Positions 42,622 to 51,818 of a stretch of DNA of 61,842 nt are shown here, in pieces. Source of the DNA: Fibrobacter sp. Its GTDB lineage: Bacteria; Fibrobacterota; Chitinivibrionia; Chitinivibrionales; Chitinispirillaceae. The notes beneath the pieces are model-generated. The model was not told where the DNA came from and made no database searches. It saw only the letters and a program-made list of their open reading frames with translations. Within the stretch, counting starts at the first letter, position 1; each line of letters starts with the position of its first letter. The stretch spans positions 1 to 61,842 of the forward strand of contig JAAYEB010000160.1 of assembly GCA_012728995.1 (NCBI GenBank), given 5' to 3'. Made by a program: the position numbers and the translations under genes.

Positions 42622-42855
42622 ATGCAACTATTGAAAATTTCCTGCAACAGCTGTCGGCACTACAATGAGTGCTCACAAGAAACGCGACTGTATGTGAATT
42701 ATTGCGGTACATCGCAGAATGTTATTGAAAAAAAGGTTAAAAAAGCTATTAAAGAATGCAAGTTGCGTCATGGATATCTTTTCCAACGGATTTTTATTTC
42801 TGACCCGAACATTTTTTCACCTGATAAAGCAACAGCAGTTAATTTTTCTTCCTGA
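42622..42855 (+). CDS. Small Cys-rich protein (77 aa), function unknown
   Basis: A 77-residue protein with CNSCRHYNECSQ then YVNYCG within the first 28 residues: four Cys and one His, which could bind zinc or an iron-sulfur centre. The remainder is a charged helix (KKVKKAIKECKLRHG) and a short tail. A GAGAGGGG box lies ~9 nt before the ATG. It lies ~200 bp after rnfB and ~110 bp before the lytic transglycosylase. I cannot assign a family. Confidence 0.55.
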   Translation: MQLLKISCNSCRHYNECSQETRLYVNYCGTSQNVIEKKVKKAIKECKLRHGYLFQRIFISDPNIFSPDKATAVNFSS

Positions 42856-42966
42856 TTTCTTGTATAAAACTATTCTCCATGATATAATTTTAAAACCACT
42901 GTGAGGAACTTGGTAAGAGAATTGCATTGCGATTCTAAAGAGAATATATCTTACAGGGTTTAACTT

Positions 42967-45267
42967 GTGAAAAAAATTTCAAACAGTTTTTATAGAGTTT
43001 TATTATTATCATTTCTTGCTGTAGGGCTTCTGATGTATTTGGGGTGTTCGCCAAAGAAAACCCTTAATGTACAGTGGAGACAATCAGAGAATGATTCTCT
43101 GATATCTTCAGAAGAAATTGAGATACTTTCTGAGATTTCAGACAGTATTTATGAGACACAGCAGGACTCGGTTTGTATTATTGAAATGTTTACTGAAGTT
43201 CAGCGATTTATTGCTGACAGTACTTTCAATTCAGCTGATTCAGTTCTAAGAGAAATTCTGCAATTAACAGGCAACATTTCAGAATCGGATTTACCCTCCA
43301 TTAGCGAGCATTTTGAGAGAGTTCTGAACATCTATATCGAACAGATACCGTCGGAACTGATTAAAGAGGATATTGCCATATTGATCTTTCAGCATCAGAT
43401 GTTTGAATCGTTAGATTCATCTCAATACTCCCTGGATGACAGTTCTGATCTGGAATTATTCCATTGCCGTAAAAATGTTACTTATGATATACCGGTTGTA
43501 TGGAATGACCGGGTAAAAAGGGCTTTACATTATTATTTAAAAAACAGGAATTCAACAATAAATAACTGGTTATCCAGGGCTAACATGTATCTTCCTGTTT
43601 TTAAAAAAATGTTTGCTGATAGTGGCCTTCCTCTTGATCTTGCTTATTTGCCATTAATTGAAAGTGCGTTTAATCCAAAAGCTTATTCTCGTGCGCATGC
43701 AAGTGGAATCTGGCAGTTTATTCCTTCAACTGGAAAAGTTTACGGATTAAGGCAAAACTACTGGATGGATGAACGGAGAGATCCCATTAAATCCACAGCA
43801 GCAGCAATTAGTTATCTGAAAAAGCTTTACAATGATTTCAATGACTGGCATCTTGCACTTGCAGCATACAATTGCGGTGAGGGACGTGTTTCAAGAACCA
43901 TAAATCGTTGTGATTCCCAGAATTACTGGGAACTAACACTCCCCAAAGAAACCATGAATTATGTCCCGCTGTATCTGGCATCATTGATTATCGCAAAAAA
44001 CCCGCAATGTTTTGGATATACTGGCATGAAAACAGACACGCTCTTATTAGATACAGTTTCGATAAGTGAATGTTTAGATATTGCCGAGATCGCAAAAGGT
44101 ATTAACCTGGATCAAGAAAAATTAAAGAAATTAAATCCCCATATACTTCATTGGTGTACACCACCAGACATATCTGAAGTTAATTTTTATTTACCTTCCG
44201 GAAAAACAGACGATTTTATTTCCTTCTATTCCAGTTTTCCTGATGAAAAGAAAGTAAAATGGTATCGATACAAAATCCGCAGGGGTGATAATCTCATATC
44301 AATCGCCAGAAGTTTCAAGCTTCCTGTAAGTGCAATTAAAAGTGTTAACAGATTATCCGGAAACAGGATAGTTGCAGGAAAGCATCTTTTTATACCGATA
44401 CCGGTAAACAGTTCATTTCCGGTACAGAAAGAAACAATAACAGAAAAGTTTAAAACAGCGGACCCGGTAGAAAAAAAAGGTGAAAGGATCAGGTACAAAG
44501 TAAAAGATGGTGATACTGTATGGCGTCTTTCCGATATTTTCAATGTTACATCAAAACAGATTTATTCCTGGAACAATCTCAAAGATGCAAGAATCAAAGT
44601 TGGCCAAATCTTGGATATTTATCAGGATTCATCAAAATCAGGAACATACTTTCCGGATCAAAAATCAAAACAACCAAACTTTTTACAAGAGGATAACCTG
44701 CGAAATGGATATCATCAGTACAAGGTAGTTTCCGGTGATACACCAATTTCAATAGCCCGTAAATTCAGTATGGATGTTAACGACCTGATTGAAATAAACA
44801 GATTAGATAAAAATAAACCTGTCGTATACACAGGTGATATTATTCAGGTCAAGAATACTATGCCAAACCCTGAAAAAGTTGTTTCCCAGGTTAAAGCAAC
44901 AGAATACTCGAAAACAATCAGATATCTTGTTGCACCTGGAGATAATCTGTTCAGAATATCAAAAAATTTTTCGGTATCGTTAAACGAGATATTGACATTA
45001 AACAACATGACAGAAAATTCAATAATAAAGCCGGGTGATACACTTTTAATACCATATTCTGGAAAAGCTGCCGAAAATTATAATCAAACTGTACCGGATA
45101 TTAATTCTATAGTATATTATGAGATAAAACAGGGAGATAATTTGTGGAATATTGCATCAATATTTGGTGTACCAGTTAATAAACTTTATGATTTGAACAA
45201 TTTAAATCCCGGCTCAATTCTAATGCCTGGAGATACTATAAAAGTAATTAGAACGGGTCAGATGTGA
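42967..45267 (+). CDS. Lytic transglycosylase with five LysM domains (MltD-like)
   Basis: A 766-residue exported enzyme starting with GTG (KKISNSFYRV). The signal ends in a lipobox-like YLGC at ~27, so it is probably a lipoprotein. The SLT domain at ~220-350 contains IESAFNPKAYSRAHASGIWQ (catalytic Glu in IES) and LALAAYNCGEGRV. Five LysM repeats follow, beginning near residues 430, 510, 590, 660 and 720, each with a GDN/GDT...I(A/S)..F pattern. It cleaves peptidoglycan glycan strands and LysM anchors it to the wall. SppA overlaps its stop by 4 nt. Confidence 0.92.
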   Translation: MKKISNSFYRVLLLSFLAVGLLMYLGCSPKKTLNVQWRQSENDSLISSEEIEILSEISDSIYETQQDSVCIIEMFTEVQRFIADSTFNSADSVLREILQLTGNISESDLPSISEHFERVLNIYIEQIPSELIKEDIAILIFQHQMFESLDSSQYSLDDSSDLELFHCRKNVTYDIPVVWNDRVKRALHYYLKNRNSTINNWLSRANMYLPVFKKMFADSGLPLDLAYLPLIESAFNPKAYSRAHASGIWQFIPSTGKVYGLRQNYWMDERRDPIKSTAAAISYLKKLYNDFNDWHLALAAYNCGEGRVSRTINRCDSQNYWELTLPKETMNYVPLYLASLIIAKNPQCFGYTGMKTDTLLLDTVSISECLDIAEIAKGINLDQEKLKKLNPHILHWCTPPDISEVNFYLPSGKTDDFISFYSSFPDEKKVKWYRYKIRRGDNLISIARSFKLPVSAIKSVNRLSGNRIVAGKHLFIPIPVNSSFPVQKETITEKFKTADPVEKKGERIRYKVKDGDTVWRLSDIFNVTSKQIYSWNNLKDARIKVGQILDIYQDSSKSGTYFPDQKSKQPNFLQEDNLRNGYHQYKVVSGDTPISIARKFSMDVNDLIEINRLDKNKPVVYTGDIIQVKNTMPNPEKVVSQVKATEYSKTIRYLVAPGDNLFRISKNFSVSLNEILTLNNMTENSIIKPGDTLLIPYSGKAAENYNQTVPDINSIVYYEIKQGDNLWNIASIFGVPVNKLYDLNNLNPGSILMPGDTIKVIRTGQM

Positions 45268-46148
45268 AAACTTTTCAACGTTTAATTATAATTCTTTTGA
45301 TTTTATTACCTGTAATTACTGGTATTGTAATCTTAAGCTTAAAAGGTAGTGGAAATTCAAATTTTTTATCTTCCAGTTTTAAAAAAATAGGTTTAGTTAG
45401 AATTGAAGGACCGATATATCAGTCCCGTTCTATTATTGAGCAACTACGAAGTTTTCGTCAGGACAAAACGATTTCCGGTGTTCTTCTTCGTGTGGACAGC
45501 CCTGGTGGTGGTACTGCTCCTTCACAAGAAATTTTTAATGAAGTATATCGTTATAAAAGCACAAAAAAACCAATTGTTGTCAGTATGGGCAACACCGCTG
45601 CATCGGGTGGCTATTACGTTTCCTGCCCGGCCCGAAAGATATTTGCAACCCCTGGAACAATAACAGGAAGCATTGGTGTAATTTTTACAGTTCCCCTATA
45701 CAAAGATCTTGCTGAAAAGATTGGTATTCAAATGAGGATTTTAAAGGCAGGAGAGTTAAAAGACATGGGGAGTCCTTATCGTGCCATATCTGATCAGGAG
45801 TATCATGTTTTTGATTCACTTCTTAAGGACATACATAATCAGTTTATTGATGATGTAGCAAAAGGTCGCGATCTTTCAAGAGATTCAGTTGCATTGATAG
45901 CTGATGGGAGCATATTTACAGGTAAAAAGGCAGTTTCAATAAATCTTGTCGATACTCTTGGAAGTTATGATGATGCGCTTGATTATTTACGCAAAATTTC
46001 AGGAGCAGGGCCATCAGCAAAAGTTGTTGAGAGACATAAAGGATCTGCTGCATTCAGAGAATGGCTCGTTGAAGAGATTATCAATATTTTTCCTCAGACC
46101 TATACCCTCTTTTCAAATTCCAGTTTTCATTACCTTTTTTCACTTTGA
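45264..46148 (+). CDS. sppA: Signal peptide peptidase SppA (short form)
   Basis: A 294-residue S49-family protease with one N-terminal membrane helix. The catalytic Ser is in NTAASGGYYVSC and the Lys in AGELKDMGSPYR; GTITGSIGVIF lies between them. This is the single-domain form (as in Bacillus and archaea), without the doubled N-terminal half of E. coli protease IV. It clears cleaved signal peptides from the membrane. Translation is coupled to the transglycosylase through an ATGA overlap. Confidence 0.92.
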   Translation: MKTFQRLIIILLILLPVITGIVILSLKGSGNSNFLSSSFKKIGLVRIEGPIYQSRSIIEQLRSFRQDKTISGVLLRVDSPGGGTAPSQEIFNEVYRYKSTKKPIVVSMGNTAASGGYYVSCPARKIFATPGTITGSIGVIFTVPLYKDLAEKIGIQMRILKAGELKDMGSPYRAISDQEYHVFDSLLKDIHNQFIDDVAKGRDLSRDSVALIADGSIFTGKKAVSINLVDTLGSYDDALDYLRKISGAGPSAKVVERHKGSAAFREWLVEEIINIFPQTYTLFSNSSFHYLFSL

Positions 46149-46663
46149 AAGATGTTAATAATTCTGTATACGAAATACTGAAATTTATTCCAGTATAGTT
46201 TTTTGGTATACAGCAATCGATTATTAAAAACAATACTACTGTCATTGATTTCATCGATCCCTTTTCAATCCTGGCTTTGTTGTATGGATTATGTGTCAGT
46301 TGATCTTAAATTAATGCAAGAAGAGCGTAAGTGAATCAATCACAGACATGCCACAATCACTTTTTGCCAATAAGCCAGAAAGCATCTCTAAATGGTGAGC
46401 CATGCGCCAAATGAATATGATGTTTTGGTTGGGACTTTATGCATTTTTAATAGTCGCAAGCAAGACCTTTACTGTTCTTAAGAGGTGATAACCGGCCGGT
46501 CGGCAATACAAATTTGGTTAATAATGGCGATTTTTTGAAAAAAAAGAACAAATTACTGGCGCAAATGTGATGTCAGGAAGCATATTAAAGGACAACTGAT
46601 TTATTTGAGTTAATGAGATTTTAAATTTCAAAGTATTGCATCTCTTTTCTGTAAGGAGGAATC
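46149..46663. other. Intergenic region between sppA and the Hc1-like gene
   Basis: About 500 bp without a supported frame. Apart from the palindromic CCGGCCGG at ~46494 and the AAGGAGGA ribosome site of the next gene near its end, I see nothing. Confidence 0.45.
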
Positions 46664-46840
46664 ATGAGTATTCAAAGTCTGGTTGATGAAGTTGAAATTT
46701 TTAAACAAGAGTACGAAAAATTTGAACGTGGTAACAAATCTGCTGGAACCAGAGCCAGAAAAAGTCTTCAAACCATAAAGAAAATTGCTCAGGATCTGCG
46801 GGTAGAGATTCAGGAATCCAAAAAAACTGAAGCTGAGTAG
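46664..46840 (+). CDS. Hc1-like (histone H1-like) nucleoid protein, 58 aa
   Basis: A 58-residue protein starting MSIQSLVDEVEIFKQEYEKF, with AAGGAGGA 3 nt before the ATG. The middle reads ERGNKSAGTRARKSLQTIKK, the same pattern as the GNKAAGTRVRKxL core of the Hc1 family found in Chlamydiae and Bacteroidota (PF07432). It is short because the basic C-terminal tail of chlamydial Hc1 is missing. It presumably binds DNA and compacts the nucleoid. It is a single-gene unit: terminator directly after it. Confidence 0.82.
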   Translation: MSIQSLVDEVEIFKQEYEKFERGNKSAGTRARKSLQTIKKIAQDLRVEIQESKKTEAE

Positions 46841-46866
46841 TTCCACATTTTTTTGCTTTATTGAAT

Positions 46867-46906
46867 AAAAAAAGCAGAGGGAATTCTATTCTCTCTGCTT
46901 TTTTTT
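46867..46906 (+). terminator. Terminator of the Hc1-like gene
   Basis: AAGCAGAG and CTCTGCTT around a 13-nt loop, with flanking A and T runs, 31 bp after the stop codon. Confidence 0.9.
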
Positions 46907-47066
46907 AACAATAAATTGTACTCACAATCGTAATTTATTCCTTGTTAAAAATATCTGCGATTCAGCTTTTATTGACAATAAGCTGTTCAGGATATCATAT
47001 TTTTAGCCCTGAGCTGATAACAATTCTAAACAATACATATTTGCCTTAACTAAATGGTGGTAATCT

Positions 47067-48017
47067 ATGAGCCTAACAAACAGTACTTTTATGTTAGAGG
47101 TAAAAAACCTCAACAAGAAGTTTGGTGATTTCCACGCGGTGAAGAATCTCAACTTTCAGATCCGTAAAGGTGAAATCTTTGGTTTTCTTGGCCCCAATGG
47201 TGCGGGAAAAACCACTACCATGAGGATGGTAACCTGTTATATGCCACCCTCATCCGGATCAATACAGGTAGAAGGGTTGGATACTTCGTTTCAAAGTCTT
47301 GCAGTACGCAAGAAAATCGGATATCTTGCGGAAAGCAACCCTTTGTACAGCGACATGACAGTGCAGGAGTATTTAAAATTTGTTGGTGAGATAAGAGGTA
47401 TAAGTGGTTCAAAACTGCAGTCGCGTATTGGGGAAATGTTTTCGGTATGTGGCCTTACGAAGATGGCCTATCGCCAGATTGGAAAACTTTCCAAAGGTTA
47501 TCGTCAGCGGGTAGGACTTGCACAGGCGATGATACACAACCCGGATCTTCTGATTCTTGACGAACCGATGTCGGGTCTTGATCCTAATCAGATTATAGAA
47601 ATTAGAAATCTGATAAAGAATCTGGGACGTGAAAAAACTGTTATCTACTGTTCACACATACTTTCAGAGGTAAGTGCGACCTGTGACAGAATCTTGATTA
47701 TCAATGATGGAGAGATTGTTGCCAGCGGTACTCCTGATGAGTTGACTCAAAAATCCAGTAAAGGTAACCGGTACATGGCCAAAATCAAAGGTGATCGTTC
47801 TGATATTGAAAGTAAGGTTTTATCTATTACAGGTGTTTCACGAATCAATATCCTTAAAGTTGATTCGGATTGGGTCAGTGCAGAAATAGATGCATCACAG
47901 GATGACATCGGAGAATCTCTTTTCCGTTGCGTTGTAGATAACGGTTGGAGTCTTTCTGAACTTAGGCATGAATCTGCAAGCCTTGAAGATGTATTTACTC
48001 AGCTGACAAGGGGTTAA
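47067..48017 (+). CDS. ABC transporter ATPase, GldA-like
   Basis: A 316-residue ATPase. Walker A is GPNGAGKTT (~51-59), the signature LSKGYRQRVGLAQA and the Walker B region LLILDEPMSGLDP, then the His switch YCSHIL. The C-terminal ~80 residues are the extra domain of the ABC-2/GldA type. It is the first gene of a four-gene operon with a permease, a GldG-like protein and a DUF4340 protein. Such sets are widespread and not limited to gliding bacteria; substrate unknown. Confidence 0.92.
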   Translation: MSLTNSTFMLEVKNLNKKFGDFHAVKNLNFQIRKGEIFGFLGPNGAGKTTTMRMVTCYMPPSSGSIQVEGLDTSFQSLAVRKKIGYLAESNPLYSDMTVQEYLKFVGEIRGISGSKLQSRIGEMFSVCGLTKMAYRQIGKLSKGYRQRVGLAQAMIHNPDLLILDEPMSGLDPNQIIEIRNLIKNLGREKTVIYCSHILSEVSATCDRILIINDGEIVASGTPDELTQKSSKGNRYMAKIKGDRSDIESKVLSITGVSRINILKVDSDWVSAEIDASQDDIGESLFRCVVDNGWSLSELRHESASLEDVFTQLTRG

Positions 48018-48019
48018 TC

Positions 48020-48736
48020 ATGAATAATATCGTTGCGATCTTTAAAAAAGAGTTCAAATCATTTTTTATATCACCGATAGCATATGTATTTATTACCGTT
48101 TATCTGGTGGTTACAAATTTTCTGTTCTTTCAAAGTTTTTTTCTTATTAACCAGGCAGATATGAGAGGCTATTTTGGCCTTTTGCCCTGGATTTTTCTGT
48201 TGTTCGTACCTGCTGTAACTATGCGCAGTTGGGCAGAAGAAAAAAAGGTAAAAACTCTTGAGCTATTACAAACCTGGCCAGTGAGTGACATGCAGGTTGT
48301 ATTAGGCAAATTTCTGGCTGCTCTCAGTTTTGTTACAATTGCCATCTTACTTTCATTTACCATTCCTGTTACAATCTCCATACTTGGCTCTCCTGATCCT
48401 GGTCCTATCTGGGGTGGATATATTGGAGCAATATTGATGGGCGCAGCCTATCTTGCCATTGGCTTATGGGTTTCTTCATACACAGAAAACCAGATTATTG
48501 CATTTATCGTAGGTGTTGTAGTTACATTCCTGATTTTTATTATTGGTAGTCCATTTGTAACTATGGCGGCTCCGTCGTGGATGGTACCTGCTTTAACCTA
48601 TCTTGGCCTTGGTAATCATTTTGAAAGCATTGAACGGGGAGTTATAGACAGCAGAGATATACTTTATTATATCTCGGTTGTTGGATTTTTTCTTTTTCTC
48701 AATATACAATCACTCGGAAGCAGGAAATGGGAATAA
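48020..48736 (+). CDS. ABC-2 permease, GldF-like
   Basis: A 238-residue membrane protein with six helices, 2 bp after the ATPase gene. The N-terminus FKKEFKSFFISPIAYVFITVYL and the segment RSWAEEKKVKTLELLQTWPVSD are typical of GldF and related ABC-2 permeases. Forms the channel with the ATPase. Confidence 0.9.
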   Translation: MNNIVAIFKKEFKSFFISPIAYVFITVYLVVTNFLFFQSFFLINQADMRGYFGLLPWIFLLFVPAVTMRSWAEEKKVKTLELLQTWPVSDMQVVLGKFLAALSFVTIAILLSFTIPVTISILGSPDPGPIWGGYIGAILMGAAYLAIGLWVSSYTENQIIAFIVGVVVTFLIFIIGSPFVTMAAPSWMVPALTYLGLGNHFESIERGVIDSRDILYYISVVGFFLFLNIQSLGSRKWE

Positions 48737-48748
48737 ACCTATTCTGGA

Positions 48749-50494
48749 ATGGAATTGAAAATGGAAGCAAAAAAAATTAAAAATCGTACAGAGCTTATAA
48801 TTTACATTCTGGCGGTCCTGGGACTGGTGGGAGTTGTGAATTACCTGGGGACCCGCTGGTTCAAACGGATCGATATGACTGAAGGCAAAGAATACAGTAT
48901 TTCTAATGCGACGAAAAAGGTACTTAAAGGACTTGATGATATTATTACAGTCAAGGTGTACTTTTCAAAAGATCTGCCGCCTCATATCAGAAAAACTGTA
49001 ACAGACGTAAAGGATGTACTATCAGAATACCGGGCATACGGCGGGAAAAAACTTCAAATATCCTGGGAAGATCCCTCAACAGATGAAGATGCTAAAGAGA
49101 TGGCACGTTCTCTTGGTATTCCGGAAGTTCAGATGCAGACAATAGAAAAGGATAAGGCACAGGTAGTTAACGGGTTTCTTGGAATAGCCATACTTTTTGA
49201 AGACAAGAAAGAAACTATTCCGGTTGTTCAGAATCTGCAGAATCTGGAATATGATCTTACCATGGCTATTATGAAGGCTTCCCGAAAAACCACACCCAAA
49301 GTTGGTATTGTCAAAATAGATACAGTACCACCGATTCCACCACAAATGCGTATGCAGATGCAAAACCTGCCGGAAACAACAGAAGATATGTTCAAAAACT
49401 TATACGAGAATCTTCGTATGAATTATGAGGTATCTACTGTTGATATATCGAAAGGAACTCCTATTGACAGTACAATAAAGACACTTATTGTTCCAGGACT
49501 GGATAATATTACAGAGCAGGGTGCATTTGAAATCGACCAGTATTTCATGCGTGGTGGCAATTTAATTGTTCTTGCAGACGCTGTAAAGGTTGATTTTCAA
49601 TACGGACTGAATGCAAAGCCCCTGGATTCCAAAGTTCTTGAAATGCTTGAACATTATGGTGTAAGAGTTGAAAAAGACATGATCCTTGATGCTTCATGCG
49701 GCCAGGTCGCAGTACCTCAGAAATATGGCCCGTTTCAAATGAATGTACCTGTCCCCTACCCATTTTTTGTCAGAATAGGACAGGACGGTTTTAATAGTAA
49801 CAATCCAGCGGTTTCAGCTCTCAGTGGAGCAATTTTCCCCTGGGTCCATTCTTTGACATTTCTTGTTGATACATCCGAAAATGCTGTATCAGATACGGAT
49901 AATGGATCAGTTATAGCAACCCCCCTGGTTCATTCAAGTCAGAAAAGCTGGCTTATAAGTGACCAATTTAATCTCAATCCACAACAAAAGTGGGCTCCAC
50001 CTGAAGAAAGCGACCTTAAACAGTATACCGTGGCAGCACATCTTACAGGTAAATTCAACAGTTTTTACAAAGAAAAAGGTGCACCTTCAAAGGCATCTGA
50101 GAATGATACAATAAGCCAGATAAATCTCCAGGCGAAAGCTGATGATTCAGATATTATAGCTGAAACCAGCAATGGACACCTTGTAGTTTTTGGTGATGCA
50201 GATTTTGCTGGTGGTCAAAATGCAACACAGGAGAATGTCATGATGCTTGTAAACACTGTTGACTGGCTTACTCTTGACGACAATCTGATTTCGATTCGTA
50301 CCCGGGCAATTAAGGACCGCACAATTGAAACAGATCTTTTAAAGGAAGGTTCCTCAAAACCGAATATTATCCGTCTGGTCAATATTGCGGTAATGCCATT
50401 ACTTGTAATAATTATCGGATTTGTGATTTTCTTGAAACGCAGAGAACCTGTTACTGTTACACCTGCAACTAAAACGGAGGACAAAAGCAAATGA
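48749..50494 (+). CDS. GldG-like ABC-associated protein
   Basis: A 581-residue protein with a membrane helix at the start (LIIYILAVLGLVGVVNYLG) and another at the end (AVMPLLVIIIGFVIFLKRR). Between them is the GldG/ABC_transp_aux domain: YFSKDLPPHIRKTVTDVKDVL, ALGIPEVQM-like segment and FDQYFMRGGNLIVLADAV-type strand. It is thought to work outside the membrane with the permease. It ends 4 bp inside the next gene (ATGA overlap). Confidence 0.9.
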   Translation: MELKMEAKKIKNRTELIIYILAVLGLVGVVNYLGTRWFKRIDMTEGKEYSISNATKKVLKGLDDIITVKVYFSKDLPPHIRKTVTDVKDVLSEYRAYGGKKLQISWEDPSTDEDAKEMARSLGIPEVQMQTIEKDKAQVVNGFLGIAILFEDKKETIPVVQNLQNLEYDLTMAIMKASRKTTPKVGIVKIDTVPPIPPQMRMQMQNLPETTEDMFKNLYENLRMNYEVSTVDISKGTPIDSTIKTLIVPGLDNITEQGAFEIDQYFMRGGNLIVLADAVKVDFQYGLNAKPLDSKVLEMLEHYGVRVEKDMILDASCGQVAVPQKYGPFQMNVPVPYPFFVRIGQDGFNSNNPAVSALSGAIFPWVHSLTFLVDTSENAVSDTDNGSVIATPLVHSSQKSWLISDQFNLNPQQKWAPPEESDLKQYTVAAHLTGKFNSFYKEKGAPSKASENDTISQINLQAKADDSDIIAETSNGHLVVFGDADFAGGQNATQENVMMLVNTVDWLTLDDNLISIRTRAIKDRTIETDLLKEGSSKPNIIRLVNIAVMPLLVIIIGFVIFLKRREPVTVTPATKTEDKSK

Positions 50495-51549
50495 ACGGGA
50501 AAAAACTCCTCTATATTGTTTGTGCATTGATAATATCGATTCTCGCGATTGTTATCGGAAATAAATTAAGCAACAAAGCCCCTTCAGAAAGCGAAAAACG
50601 TTTTTTTCCTGAACTGACAGAAAATACAATCTCTTCTGTTCAAATTGTAGATAACAACGATTCTATACGACTCAAACGAAAAGGTGATATCTGGTTTGTC
50701 ATGCAGGGAAAAGATGTTAAAAGCAGTGATGAAACACTTGAGCCTGTTATTTCAAAAGAATCTTCTGATTCCGTGGCTGGTTCAGATATTGGTTCTTCCA
50801 TAAAAGAGTATCCGGCAGACAGTGCATCAGTCAGAACTCTGCTCGAAAAGATCGTAAACATGAAAAAAGATGAACTTATTTCAACCAACCCTGAAAAACA
50901 GACAATCTTTGAAGTTGACAGTTCCAGCGGTATTCTTGTTGAAGTGCAGGATAATTCAAGAAAATCCCATGGACAGTTCCGGATTGGAAAAAGCGGTCCT
51001 AACTGGAACAGCAACTATGTTCGTTTGATTGGATCTAATTCGGTCTATATGGTCAGTGGTTCAATTAAGCACTCATTTTTTACGGATTTAAAACGCTGGC
51101 GGGACAAATCAATTATAAAATTTGAAAAAAGTGGTGCCAAAGGCATCTCTATCGCCAAAAAAGATGCTGCTCCTGTAATACTCGAAAAATCTGATACCAT
51201 ATGGAATATGGCTGCTCCGGAACAGCATCCTGCAAAAAAGGAAAAGGTTGAAGAAATCATCAATTCTCTCTTTAATTTGAAAGCAACAGATTTCGAGAAT
51301 GATACGATTTCCGATACTGATGCCGGTTTTAATAATCCAGAGTATGTGGTTGTAGTATCACTAAACAGCGGGTCCAAAAAAGTCATTGTTGGAAACAAAA
51401 CTGATTCCAACAAATACCGGGTAAAAACGGAAGACAAGAAAACTGTATTCCTTGTTAATGAAAGTGTAATCAACAAGTTTGACGTTGATCTACAGGACCT
51501 TAAAGCAGAAAAAATTGAGGACTCTGATACAACAAAATCCGACAGTTAA
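50491..51549 (+). CDS. DUF4340 protein of the Gld-like operon
   Basis: A 352-residue protein with one N-terminal membrane helix (LLYIVCALIISILAIVIGN) and a repeated beta-rich DUF4340 pattern (IRLKRKGDIWFVMQG; VILEKSDTIWNMAAP; NKYRVKTEDKKTVFLV). It is the usual last partner of GldA/F/G-like ABC systems and is exported to the outer face of the membrane. Ends the operon; a terminator follows. Confidence 0.88.
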   Translation: MNGKKLLYIVCALIISILAIVIGNKLSNKAPSESEKRFFPELTENTISSVQIVDNNDSIRLKRKGDIWFVMQGKDVKSSDETLEPVISKESSDSVAGSDIGSSIKEYPADSASVRTLLEKIVNMKKDELISTNPEKQTIFEVDSSSGILVEVQDNSRKSHGQFRIGKSGPNWNSNYVRLIGSNSVYMVSGSIKHSFFTDLKRWRDKSIIKFEKSGAKGISIAKKDAAPVILEKSDTIWNMAAPEQHPAKKEKVEEIINSLFNLKATDFENDTISDTDAGFNNPEYVVVVSLNSGSKKVIVGNKTDSNKYRVKTEDKKTVFLVNESVINKFDVDLQDLKAEKIEDSDTTKSDS

Positions 51550-51583
51550 AATCAATAATCAGCCAGCAATGATAGAAATGCAA

Positions 51584-51620
51584 GCCTGTACTTCCTTTTA
51601 AAGTACAGGCCTTTTTGTTT
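51584..51620 (+). terminator. Terminator of the Gld-like operon
   Basis: GCCTGTACTT, 7-nt loop, AAGTACAGGC, then CTTTTT, ~35 bp after the stop codon. Confidence 0.92.
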
Positions 51621-51818
51621 TTTTCGGGCAATCATTTCGGTGACATTACACGGTTTCAAAAAGGTTATTACGCTACTCATATCGCATGCACAAAAATTAC
51701 TTATTCCAGCAAAAGGCGGGAAATGAATCAAAAAAGAGTGATCCGATTCAGTAAAATTTATATTTTAATATTATAATCAGACCATGTCATATAACCATTT
51801 AATTTAAAATATATTATT

